This document shows positions 8,098-14,489 of a stretch of 14,489 nt of DNA, piece after piece. The DNA lies in contig JAQSDS010000419.1 in NCBI GenBank assembly GCA_029946045.1, forward strand, positions 1 to 14,489. Direction: 5' to 3'. The DNA comes from Rhodoferax sp. (GTDB taxonomy: Bacteria > Pseudomonadota > Gammaproteobacteria > Burkholderiales > Burkholderiaceae_C). Position 1 is the first letter of the stretch; each line of letters begins with the position of its first letter. Both the position numbers and the translations under genes were made by a program. The notes under the pieces were generated by a model that was not told the origin of the DNA, made no database searches, and worked only from the letters and a program-made list of their open reading frames with translations.

Positions 8098-8276
8098 GTT
8101 GTAGCGCAGCAGCCAGCCGACACGCCATTTCTGCACTGACGCCAGTGTTGCCATTGAGCCGCTTCTAAAAAGTCTGGCGCGATACGCCAATGCGCCATGC
8201 GACTTCTGTCGCTGACATCTCAACAGGAAAATACGCGCGCAAGACTTCACCGAGATAGGGGGTTATGCATGGTCAT
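8098..8276 (-). pseudogene. HigA-type HTH antitoxin pseudogene (frameshift and stop)
   Basis: The start reads MTMHNP from the ATG at 8276, then the frame is lost in a run of Cs. In the next frame GEVLRAYFPVEMSATEVAWR and IGVSRQTF follow, then an in-frame TAG, then KRLNGNTGVSAEMACRLAAALQ. This is a near-complete match to the expected order of HigA family proteins (MHNPPHPGEVL...VTEVA..LGVSR.TLSR.LNG..GIS.DMALRLAAAL). One frameshift, one stop codon and the loss of the C-terminus make it a pseudogene. No higB-like partner is seen. Confidence 0.75.
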
Positions 8277-8320
8277 CATGGTGAAAATCCCTGTTGGTGG
8301 AAAGTCAATGCCCGGAATTA

Positions 8321-8354
8321 AAAAACCCCGCCGGGTTGCCCGGGCGGGGTTTTT
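8321..8354 (-). terminator. Rho-independent terminator of porin gene 1
   Basis: A 12-bp stem pairs 8321-8332 with 8343-8354 (A5-CCCCGCC and GGCGGGG-T5). In the minus-strand transcript it ends in a run of Us. It lies about 40 nt after the porin stop. Confidence 0.9.
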
Positions 8355-8370
8355 AAGGTTTTAACCATCA

Positions 8371-8386
8371 GCTGACTTGCGTCAGC
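8371..8386 (-). other. 3'-UTR hairpin with GCAA tetraloop (porin 1)
   Basis: In the minus-strand RNA GCUGAC-GCAA-GUCAGC forms a perfect 6-bp stem with a GNRA tetraloop, 6 nt past the porin stop and ahead of the terminator. The same hairpin occurs after porin 2. Confidence 0.6.
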
Positions 8387-8392
8387 GTCAGA

Positions 8393-9448
8393 TTAGAAAC
8401 GGTGTTGCACGCCAACAGCGAAGACGCTGTGCTTGGAATCACCAGCACCAGGCTTGGCGACACCAACTGCACCATTTGCGGTATCAGATTCGAAGCCGCC
8501 GTACAGGAATGTACGCTTGGACAAGGTGTAAGAAGCGCCCAGACCAAAGCCCTTACGGACGGCATTACCCGCTGTGGCGTTGTCGCTGGAACGGGCATAA
8601 GAAGCCGACAGAACCAAAGCAGGAGACGCTTTGTAATCAACGCCGATTTGGTATTCTGTTGCATCAGCATCAGTCAAATTACCAACGTTGTTAAGCTTGC
8701 CGTAAGACAGCTTGGCCACGGCAACGCCGAGGTCATAAGAACCACCCAAACGGGTGAATTTCTTGTCGCTGGAGGCAGCGGTTGGGTTGATGATGTCTTC
8801 GACTTGGTAAGCAAACTGAACTGCCAATGGGCCTGCGCCGTAGGTCAGGTTCATGCTGGTGGTGGACGTTGCGCCAGTGGTAGCCGTCTTGTCTTCACCC
8901 AAACCGTAGCTCAAAGCGCCGCTGAAGCCGCCCATGGAGGGAGCTTGGTAGTAGATCATGTTGCTTTGGCGAGCAGAGTAACCGACACTCTTGAACACAC
9001 TATTCATGGGAGCCAGAGCCGAATCAAATATGGCGTCAGAAGAACCGCTCACATCATCAAACGGTGTGGTGGTGCGACCAAGACGAACAGCACCGAAACC
9101 ACCCGAGAAACCAACCCATGATTGACGAGAAAATGCAGTTGCAGTAGCGCTGGTACCCGCACCGGTATCCAAAGAGATGCCGGCTTGGTAGTCAAAGTTG
9201 GCCTTCAAGCCGCCACCCAGGTCCTCAGAACCCTTCAGGCCCCAGCGTGAACCGTTCACGCCGCCGCTGTTAAGCAGGGTCTGCGAAATGGAGCCAGCGC
9301 CAGAAAGTGCAGCTACAGACGCTGCATTGTTTTCATTCTTGACGGAACCAAACCAGATGTCTGCAATACCGTAAAGGGTCACAGAAGACTGGGCCATAGC
9401 GGCGCCGGAAGCAGCCAGAACGGCCAAAGCAATCAGGGATTTTTTCAT
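8393..9448 (-). CDS. Gram-negative outer-membrane porin 1
   Basis: This is a 351-aa general porin, expected to form a trimeric 16-stranded outer-membrane beta barrel for small hydrophilic solutes. It has a signal peptide MKKSLIALAVLAASGAAMA (cleavage after AMA), then SSVTLYGIADIWFG, the typical first strand of beta-proteobacterial porins. Internal SRWGLKGSEDLGGGLKANF and RQSWVGFSGGFGAVRLGR are also typical. The C-terminus is VGVQHRF, with the terminal Phe needed for BAM-dependent assembly. The ATG at 9448 is chosen over an in-frame upstream TTG because GGAG lies 9 nt before it and the signal peptide begins there. It is a close paralogue of the next gene upstream (9709-10704) and has its own terminator at 8321-8354. 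A nested inverted repeat lies in its upstream region. Confidence 0.96.
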   Translation of the reverse strand: MKKSLIALAVLAASGAAMAQSSVTLYGIADIWFGSVKNENNAASVAALSGAGSISQTLLNSGGVNGSRWGLKGSEDLGGGLKANFDYQAGISLDTGAGTSATATAFSRQSWVGFSGGFGAVRLGRTTTPFDDVSGSSDAIFDSALAPMNSVFKSVGYSARQSNMIYYQAPSMGGFSGALSYGLGEDKTATTGATSTTSMNLTYGAGPLAVQFAYQVEDIINPTAASSDKKFTRLGGSYDLGVAVAKLSYGKLNNVGNLTDADATEYQIGVDYKASPALVLSASYARSSDNATAGNAVRKGFGLGASYTLSKRTFLYGGFESDTANGAVGVAKPGAGDSKHSVFAVGVQHRF

Positions 9449-9543
9449 TTCAAATTTCTCCAAGGTTAAACATGGGGCGCTGAAACCAACTTATTTCAGA
9501 ACCCAGAGCCAACCTCCTGTTTAAGGAAGTTGTGTGTATTAAA

Positions 9544-9606
9544 ACAGATGCACGGCCGGTTTGCTCTTTCCCGGCCCAAGAAACTGACCCAGCTTGGTGC
9601 ATCTGT
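9544..9606. promoter_or_regulatory. Nested inverted repeat upstream of porin 1
   Basis: Perfect 10-bp arms ACAGATGCAC (9544-9553) and GTGCATCTGT (9597-9606) flank 43 nt. Inside is a second dyad, GGCCGG (9554-9559) and CCGGCC (9571-9576). It lies between the porin 2 terminator and the porin 1 start, about 95 nt from that start. It could be a leader-RNA structure or an operator for regulated porin expression. No convincing -35/-10 pair was found next to it. Confidence 0.55.
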
Positions 9607-9638
9607 TGTGATTCGGCAACAATAAAATCAGGATAAAA

Positions 9639-9670
9639 AAAGCCCCGCCTGGTTTCCCAGGCGGGGCTTT
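9639..9670 (-). terminator. Rho-independent terminator of porin gene 2
   Basis: A perfect 14-bp stem (9639-9652 with 9657-9670) closes on the 4-nt loop TTTC, followed by a U-run in the minus-strand RNA. It separates porin 2 from porin 1, so each porin is its own transcription unit. Confidence 0.92.
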
Positions 9671-9686
9671 GGGATCTAAACCTTTA

Positions 9687-9702
9687 GCTGACTTGCGCCA
9701 GC
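9687..9702 (-). other. 3'-UTR hairpin with GCAA tetraloop (porin 2)
   Basis: In the minus-strand RNA GCUGGC-GCAA-GUCAGC folds like the hairpin after porin 1. The single base change A to G turns an A-U pair into a G-U wobble, so pairing is kept only on the minus-strand transcript. Confidence 0.6.
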
Positions 9703-9708
9703 CTTAGA

Positions 9709-10704
9709 TTAGAAGCGGTGTTGTACGCCAACAGCCAGGATGTCCAGCTTGTCGTCGCCAAAGCCCGCATTGGTACCCTTGTTGGCGGTGTAACCACCAT
9801 ACACGAACGTGCGCTTGGACAAGGTGTAAGAAACGGCAACACCGTAACCTGTGCGCGACTGGTCGCCGGCTTTAGCGTTGTCATCCGACTTGGCGTAGCT
9901 GGCAGACACGGTCAAAGCAGCGCTGACAGGAAAGTCAACACCGATTTGGTACTCAGTGGTGTCGGCACCAGAAACATTGCCGACGTTGGTCACTTTGCCG
10001 TATGTGGCCTTGGCCGTAGCCACACCGAAGTCATACGAACCGCCCAGACGGGTGAATTTGGTGTCGTTGGCGACAGCAGTGTCTTCAACTTGGTAGCCGA
10101 ATTGAGCAGCCAGGGGGCCAGCACCGTAGCTCAGGCTCACGCTGGTGACGGACGAAGCGCTGGTAACGGCGGTCTTGTTCTCACCCAGGCTGTAGCTGAC
10201 AGCACCACTGAAGCCGCTGAAAGAAGGGGTAGCGTAATAGATGGTGTTGCCAGGGTTGCCAGCGTAACCCGTGCTTGCGAACACATTGTTCATGGGAGCC
10301 AAAGCCGAGTCAAACACGGCATTGGAGGCGCCACTCACGTCGTCATACGCGGTCCAGACCTTGCCGAGCTTGACTTCACCGAAGCCGCCGGAAAAACCAA
10401 CATAGGCTTCGCGAGAAAACGCTTGACCAGCAGCTGCTGAACCATCGTCAAGCTTAAAACCTTGTTCAAACTTGAAGTTGGCTTTCAGACCGCCGCCCAG
10501 GTCTTCAGAACCCTTCACGCCCCAGCGTGAACCATTGACACCACCGCTGTCAAGCTTGGTTTGTGACAGGCTGGTGCCGGTCACACCGTCGGTAGCCTTG
10601 ACACTACCAAACCAGATGTCAGCGAGACCGTACAGCGTGACGGATTGAGCAAAAGATGCACCGGAAGCAGCCAGTACTGCCAAGGCAATCAGACTTTTTT
10701 TCAT
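9709..10704 (-). CDS. Gram-negative outer-membrane porin 2
   Basis: This is a 331-aa porin of the same family as its downstream neighbour. The signal peptide MKKSLIALAVLAASGASFA (cleavage after SFA) is nearly identical to that of porin 1. It is followed by QSVTLYGLADIWFGS, SRWGVKGSEDLGGGLKANF and the ending VGVQHRF with a terminal Phe. The ATG at 10704 has AGGAG 5 nt upstream and starts the signal peptide; an in-frame ATG at 10812 would add 36 residues with no signal function. The two porins are a tandem duplication in which similarity continues past the stop into the 3'-UTR. They differ mainly in loop regions, and porin 2 is about 20 residues shorter. Solute preference cannot be told from sequence. 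Confidence 0.96.
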   Translation of the reverse strand: MKKSLIALAVLAASGASFAQSVTLYGLADIWFGSVKATDGVTGTSLSQTKLDSGGVNGSRWGVKGSEDLGGGLKANFKFEQGFKLDDGSAAAGQAFSREAYVGFSGGFGEVKLGKVWTAYDDVSGASNAVFDSALAPMNNVFASTGYAGNPGNTIYYATPSFSGFSGAVSYSLGENKTAVTSASSVTSVSLSYGAGPLAAQFGYQVEDTAVANDTKFTRLGGSYDFGVATAKATYGKVTNVGNVSGADTTEYQIGVDFPVSAALTVSASYAKSDDNAKAGDQSRTGYGVAVSYTLSKRTFVYGGYTANKGTNAGFGDDKLDILAVGVQHRF

Positions 10705-11123
10705 GAAAACTCCTAAAGTTAAAGAACAAAACGCTTTTGACAGCATGTTTTGAGGCGATGAATAAATCATCACAGGATTTATTTCACCATGAAGACACTC
10801 AAAAAGTGCCATCAGGCCACAGTGAATGCAATTTGCATGCCTTTTACGCAGTTTTTGTGGCGTTGTCGCGACATATTTGCCATTGGGGATAACCCGAGGG
10901 CGCGACCGGGCAGGGCTGTGAACTCAGCGTTAAGAATGTTGGCAAGGTTTGGCCTTGCGTGAGTGGTGAAGATGCGCACCAATACAGGGAAAACCCTTGT
11001 GGTGAAAATCACTAATTAGGTGCATTGTTTGACTTGGGTGGCTTGTGGCTCGGCCTGAGTCTCGACAAAATTGAAACGGTCGTTCTTTTTTGTATCCAGG
11101 CGTTCCTTTACTTTTTAAACATC
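10705..11123. other. Divergent intergenic region between porins 2 and 3
   Basis: These 419 nt hold the leaders of two divergent porin genes. A small hairpin (GCAAGG at 10942-10947 with CCTTGC at 10953-10958) and the plausible promoter of porin 3 at 11071-11098 are visible. No promoter for porin 2 could be chosen with confidence, and no coding sequence is supported. Confidence 0.5.
11071..11098 (+). promoter_or_regulatory. Possible promoter of porin gene 3
   Basis: TTGAAA (11071-11076) and TATCCA (11093-11098) are spaced 16 nt apart and preceded by TG at 11091-11092. Transcription would begin about 20 nt before the proposed start codon. Confidence 0.4.
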
Positions 11124-12446
11124 ATGAACAAACAATTTTCACCAAGGGCTTCTGTGTTGGGTCTTCGTCATGTGGCGCTGGCCAGTGCGCTGTGCTGTGC
11201 CGGTTTGGCACAAGCGCAAGTGCCCGCACCTGGCGTTACCTTGTATGGCTTGGTGGACGTCGGCATCACCTCTGTCAGCGGTTTGAAGGCTGGCACGGTC
11301 ACGCAGGTCGCCAGCGGCATCATGGAAGGCTCGCGCTGGGGTATCAAGGGCAATGAGGATATGGGCGGGGGCTACAAGGCTATCTTTACGCTTGAAGCCC
11401 GGGTAGAGGCCGACACCGGCGCATTCAGCAATCGGCCAATTTCTGGTACCCAGCTTTCAGATCGCTTTTCTCAAGCGACGCTGTTAGGCCTGACCTCACC
11501 ATCGCCGCTTCTTCAGGGTGCTTACCAGGCTGCGGTGAATGGCGTCGACGCATTGCTTGCTTCTCAATTTGGCGTGAACGTGGCCGGCAATGTGTTTGAC
11601 CGGCAGGCTTATGTCGGTTTGATCACGCCTGTCGGCGGGTTTTTGGCGGGTCGTCAGTACACATCTGCCTACGAGACGTTTTCGACTTACGACATCATGG
11701 CTACGCAATCTGCCTTGTCGGCGGGTCAGATTGTGCAATTTCCGGCGGCATTTGGCATTCGCAATTCCAACGCCTTGGCCTATCGCATTGTCATGGACGG
11801 CATGTCGGCTTCACTGATGTACGCCCCCGGCGAGGTCGCTGGAGATTCCGGGAAGGGCCGATTGCTCGGCATGAATGCGGGTTACAAAGCCGATGCGTTC
11901 TCGGTTGGCTTTGGTTATGAGACAAGAAACAACGAGTTGGGTCAAAAGACTTTGACATCCACCGTGTTAGGTGCTTCCATGAATTTCGGTGGCAGTACAT
12001 TGAGCTCAATGGTGGCAAAGATCACAGACGACAACCCCAACGGCTTATCTGTTATTGCAGCGGCACTGACGCCTCAGCTGGCCGCCCTGGGCCCACTTGC
12101 AGCGCCAACGGCAGCGTTGGTTCAATCTAAATTTATCGATGCCTTCAAACAAGACGGCACCCTGTTGCACCTTGGCTATCGCAATGTGACCGGGCCGCAC
12201 ACCATTTCGGTGGCTTACAACCGTTACGACGACAAGCGCCCCGCCAATGCGGATATTCAGTCTTATGGCGCTGCCTATACCTACGCGCTGTCCAAACGCA
12301 CCGATGTCAGCGCGGTCATTGTGCGCTTTGACAACAGCGCCAATGCCCAAGTGGCTCCTGGCGGTAATGGTTACCTGGGTGGCGTCACAGCTTCTGCCGG
12401 TACAGACTCCACCGGTCTGGCCCTGGGTATGCGTCACCGCTTCTGA
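11124..12446 (+). CDS. Gram-negative outer-membrane porin 3 (longer, divergent)
   Basis: This is a 440-aa porin, about 90-110 residues longer than the two tandem porins. It has a signal peptide of about 31 residues (MNKQFSPRAS... to AGLAQA), then VTLYGLVDVGITS, SRWGIKGNEDMGGGYKAIF, DRQAYVGL and GGFLAGRQYT. The closing strands are SYGAAYTYALSKRTDVSA and LALGMRHRF with a terminal Phe. The extra length lies partly in a region around residues 100-150 and in an Ala/Leu-rich segment near 310-345 (LTPQLAALGPLAAPTAAL), probably extracellular loops. The ATG at 11124 is chosen because the signal peptide starts there, although its ribosome binding site is poor. The frame is open upstream to 11025. A strong terminator follows at 12468. 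Confidence 0.93.
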   Translation: MNKQFSPRASVLGLRHVALASALCCAGLAQAQVPAPGVTLYGLVDVGITSVSGLKAGTVTQVASGIMEGSRWGIKGNEDMGGGYKAIFTLEARVEADTGAFSNRPISGTQLSDRFSQATLLGLTSPSPLLQGAYQAAVNGVDALLASQFGVNVAGNVFDRQAYVGLITPVGGFLAGRQYTSAYETFSTYDIMATQSALSAGQIVQFPAAFGIRNSNALAYRIVMDGMSASLMYAPGEVAGDSGKGRLLGMNAGYKADAFSVGFGYETRNNELGQKTLTSTVLGASMNFGGSTLSSMVAKITDDNPNGLSVIAAALTPQLAALGPLAAPTAALVQSKFIDAFKQDGTLLHLGYRNVTGPHTISVAYNRYDDKRPANADIQSYGAAYTYALSKRTDVSAVIVRFDNSANAQVAPGGNGYLGGVTASAGTDSTGLALGMRHRF

Positions 12447-12462
12447 TTCCCTGGCGCTAGTC

Positions 12463-12488
12463 AAAAGAGCCCCTCGAGGGGCTTTTTT
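12463..12488. terminator. Bidirectional terminator between porin 3 and the hip locus
   Basis: The perfect palindrome AGCCCCTCGAGGGGCT (12468-12483) has Ts on the plus side (12484-12488) and a U-rich stretch on the minus side. It lies 22 nt after the porin 3 stop and 19 nt after the hipB-like stop, so the convergent genes share it. Confidence 0.88.
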
Positions 12489-12506
12489 GTTGGGTATGGC
12501 TGGGTT

Positions 12507-12827
12507 TTACGCGGGCTCGGAATCTGACGCACGGGACTCAGCATCTCGCGGCGCACGAACCACCCCAAGCTTGAGCCCCAGTACACCGAAGACTCGGTTC
12601 ATGGTTTGGACCGTTCCCTCGCTTTTCTCGCGTTCAATGTCTTGCAGCGTGCGAAACGATATCCCCGCCAGCTGTGCCAGCTCCGTCGTGGTGAGATGCA
12701 TCGTCTTCTTTAGGTGACGTACAGCCTGCGGCAGGCTCCACTGCGGATTCGCAAGCACGTCGCTGACAGCCTTCTTGCGAAGCTCCAGCTGCTGTGGCAG
12801 GGTCAAGGTTTCGTATCGCTTGTCCAT
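12507..12827 (-). CDS. hipB: HipB-like XRE-family HTH antitoxin
   Basis: This is a 106-aa DNA-binding protein. A Cro/C1-type helix-turn-helix lies at about residues 42-68 (TTTELAQLAGISFRTLQDIE), followed by VQTMNRVFGVLGLKLGVV, the usual last helix and strand of HipB-like proteins. Unusually, about 40 residues precede the HTH (including PQQLELRKKAVSDVLANPQW), and the C-terminus is a polar, probably disordered tail. By family, HipB neutralises the HipA kinase and represses its own operon. It starts 14 nt after the hipA stop, in the same direction, without a clear ribosome binding site, so translation is probably coupled. The toxin-first order is the reverse of E. coli hipBA. Confidence 0.85.
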   Translation of the reverse strand: MDKRYETLTLPQQLELRKKAVSDVLANPQWSLPQAVRHLKKTMHLTTTELAQLAGISFRTLQDIEREKSEGTVQTMNRVFGVLGLKLGVVRAPRDAESRASDSEPA

Positions 12828-12841
12828 TTTGGCTGTCTAGC

Positions 12842-14185
12842 TCAGTTTAGATTGGCTAATCGTTGGGCCTGCGCTTCGATTCCAAGCTTCAGGTAAGCGT
12901 GCACCGCCGGCTCCAAGCCGAAGTCGGTGCCACGAGCCGCAATCATCTCCAGGGGCCCAACCATGAAGTGCAGGCTTTCAACCAATGCCGGTCGGCTTAC
13001 CTCGCGCAAGGCTTTCCTCTGCACAGAGGGTGTCCGCTTATCCGCCATCAGGGCCTGTGCCACCTCGCACACCTTTTCGATGACTCGGCTCCAGTCAGGA
13101 GCGCTGCCGTCGTTAGCCTCCCACCGGATGCGGCGGGCGATTCCGTCAGGGTGGAGATACATCGGAGCGAAGTCGTAGAGAGGTGTCAGGCGGATGCCAC
13201 CACTAAAGTCGCGCTGCACCGCCGTGTTGCGTGCATGGTTGTCTTTGTTTCCCAGCGCCAGGTTCGCAACATCCCGTTTGATGTACTCAAGTAATTCCTT
13301 CAGGGGTTGGGTGCAGCGCAGCAAGAGTTGCCGACACACCTCGTCGTGGCTCGGCACCGCGCCGAATCCAGGGATGCCGGTCAGCGTTGCAATGCTCTCT
13401 TGCCCCAGTCGAATGACACCGCTGCCAGTTACTTGGCGGTCGAACCGGGGGATGAAAAGCGCCCGCTGCTGCAGCACAAGGTCAGCATGGACACGAAGCC
13501 CCAGCATTCGTGCCAGCGCCATGTAAGGCGCTTCTTGTCGCAGGATGGTCGCAAGTGCCTCGTTGGTGCCCCGCCCGAACTTGACGATCAAATGCTCTCG
13601 CGCACGCTCATCCGGCAAAGAGTGGTCCAGGTACAGCAGACCATCTTCTGCTCTCGTGAGCAAAATTTTGGGCCACTCGCCCTGTACTCCCGAAGAGCCA
13701 GCCACGAATAAGCCTTGCGAGGCCAGATACTCGGCAAAGTCGGCTCCACGCTCTGCCACCTTGTGGTCCGTGAAGCCGCGTATCGGACCGGCGTTTGCAG
13801 ATAACCAGTCCGCTGCCTCCTTCACGCGCAGATTTCCTACTGGGTTGCCCGCGCCCGCCAGCAGCAGACGCCAGTCCACGCTTTCTGCAGCCGTAGGAGA
13901 CAGGCCCAAGCGTCGTAGAAGCTCTTCTCGGCCAAAGCCTTGCGGTAGCATGTCGACGAGGAAGACGGGCCAATGCATCTGTTCGAACTCTTGCAGCCCC
14001 ACGGGGAAGGGACTAGCAAAGGCATGCGCGTCTCGTGCTCCGCCGTGTTCAATTGCCCACTCAACAGCGTAGCCGGTGTACGTCTTGCTGCGCCAGCCTT
14101 GCGCTTCGGCGCCCAGCAGGCTCACACTGCCCACGTCGTGCCAGGCGCCGTACGCGAACAATTGAATAGTGCAGTTATTTTTCAT
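12842..14185 (-). CDS. hipA: HipA-family serine/threonine kinase toxin
   Basis: The 447-aa product has the HipA kinase layout. An N-terminal lobe contains GSVSL. A glycine-rich loop, GSSGVQGEWPK (163-173), lies where HipA has its ATP-site/autophosphorylation loop. An IVKF lysine is at about 202, and IPRFDR is at 245-250. The catalytic motif NKDNHARN (313-320) and the metal-binding LYDFAP (336-341) match HipA D309/N314 and D332. All key residues look present, so the kinase should be active. E. coli HipA phosphorylates glutamyl-tRNA synthetase and causes growth arrest; the target here is unknown. The ATG at 14185 lies just inside an AT-rich palindromic promoter and has no clear ribosome binding site. 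It is the first gene of a two-gene operon. Confidence 0.9.
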   Translation of the reverse strand: MKNNCTIQLFAYGAWHDVGSVSLLGAEAQGWRSKTYTGYAVEWAIEHGGARDAHAFASPFPVGLQEFEQMHWPVFLVDMLPQGFGREELLRRLGLSPTAAESVDWRLLLAGAGNPVGNLRVKEAADWLSANAGPIRGFTDHKVAERGADFAEYLASQGLFVAGSSGVQGEWPKILLTRAEDGLLYLDHSLPDERAREHLIVKFGRGTNEALATILRQEAPYMALARMLGLRVHADLVLQQRALFIPRFDRQVTGSGVIRLGQESIATLTGIPGFGAVPSHDEVCRQLLLRCTQPLKELLEYIKRDVANLALGNKDNHARNTAVQRDFSGGIRLTPLYDFAPMYLHPDGIARRIRWEANDGSAPDWSRVIEKVCEVAQALMADKRTPSVQRKALREVSRPALVESLHFMVGPLEMIAARGTDFGLEPAVHAYLKLGIEAQAQRLANLN

Positions 14186-14254
14186 TTACACAGAATAATA
14201 TCATTATTAGAATATAATTGCGAATTATAAATGATAGATATCTGTGTAAATGAG
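14182..14254 (-). promoter_or_regulatory. hip promoter and nested dyad operators
   Basis: A perfect 13-bp inverted repeat (TCATTTACACAGA at 14182-14194; TCTGTGTAAATGA at 14241-14253) surrounds an AT-rich core. The inner arms TATCATT (14199-14205) and AATGATA (14230-14236) share the same centre at 14217.5. A further palindrome, TATAATT-GCG-AATTATA, is at 14213-14229. On the minus strand a consensus -10 TATAAT (14229-14224) lies 15 nt after TTTACA (14250-14245). The dyads are the obvious candidates for HipB-type autorepression. The outer left arm overlaps the hipA start codon. Confidence 0.75.
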
Positions 14255-14441
14255 TTTGGTGGTTGGCTGTTTGCGTGAAGTCAGTGGTGTTGTGAACGCA
14301 GTGAAGCAATCTGTGGCTTCAGTCTGCATGGACGGCCGCAACGCGCTTGCGCCGGGCATCTTGCAGGGGTCGCCGCGCTGCGCTTTCCATGAACTCCTAC
14401 CGTCATTGTGAGCCTCGTCAGTTTTGTGGGAGTAGCGCCCC
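14255..14441. other. Intergenic region with dispersed-repeat fragments
   Basis: No gene is supported here. Positions 14293-14318 (GAACGCAGTGAAGCAATCTG and flanks) and 14401-14429 (CGTCATTGTGAGCCTCGTCA and flanks) resemble the two ends of the CGTCATTGCGAG...GAAGCAATC repeats I recall as common in several bacterial groups. The second part is also similar to 7603-7631 in duplication copy 2. Confidence 0.45.
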
Positions 14442-14489
14442 GTGGGAGCGGCGCCCTCGCCGCGAATGCCCCCGAACAGCCTTCGGCCC
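14442..14489. repeat. REP-like pair, truncated by the right edge
   Basis: Positions 14442-14466 repeat the GTGG-headed REP unit (same sequence as 7128-7152). They are followed by the usual linker and the start of the opposing unit (14482-14489, TTCGGCCC), cut by the window end. The arrangement is that of the pairs at 6931-6995 and 7662-7726, so the element is dispersed, not only locally duplicated. Confidence 0.75.

Noticed and set aside
8044..8250. 68-aa minus-strand open frame in the relic zone
   Set aside because: It crosses the HigA-like relic in another frame, with no HTH pattern of its own and no ribosome binding site.
10812..11012. 66-aa minus-strand open frame upstream of porin 2
   Set aside because: It has no ribosome binding site, no recognisable motifs, and lies in a regulatory gap.

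Overview
The window reads as chromosome of a beta-proteobacterium, most likely a Comamonadaceae-type Burkholderiales (Rhodoferax/Polaromonas-like). This rests on GC-rich coding sequence, a groES-groEL operon with a 96-aa GroES and a (GGM)n-tailed GroEL, and three 16-strand-type porins ending in a terminal phenylalanine, two with a near-identical signal peptide beginning MKKSLIALAVLAASGA. The genus is an inference.

Layout. Positions 1-685 (-) hold the 5' part of a secreted glycine-rich protein cut by the left edge. Positions 844-3202 (-) hold a complete heat-shock operon: promoter, perfect CIRCE operator, groES, a long imperfect hairpin, groEL and a strong terminator. Positions 3280-6905 (+) hold a probable three-gene operon: a metallophosphoesterase with a C-terminal membrane region, a CopD-like four-helix membrane protein and a Bcr/CflA-type MFS exporter.

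Positions 6848-8280 are a repeat and relic zone. The last ~19 codons of the MFS gene and about 250 bp beyond it are duplicated, and a small DUF1640-like coiled-coil/membrane gene lies between the copies. Both copies carry REP-like palindromes with a GTAG/GTGG head in convergent pairs, and another pair starts at the right edge. After copy 2 comes a cluster of broken toxin-antitoxin gene pieces (HigA-like, RelB-like tail, PIN/VapC-like) for which no intact gene remains.

Positions 8321-12488 are a porin cluster: two tandem paralogues on (-), each with its own terminator and a shared 3'-UTR hairpin with a GCAA tetraloop, and a longer, more divergent porin on (+). Positions 12507-14254 (-) hold a HipA-family kinase toxin followed by its HTH partner, in the reverse of the classical hipB-hipA order. 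They are driven from an AT-rich promoter embedded in nested dyad repeats.

There is no rRNA, tRNA, CRISPR array or intact transposase. I did not find a demonstrably new multi-gene system. The most unusual material is the REP/duplication zone, the toxin-antitoxin graveyard, the reversed hip locus with its dyad operator, and the conserved porin 3'-UTR hairpin.
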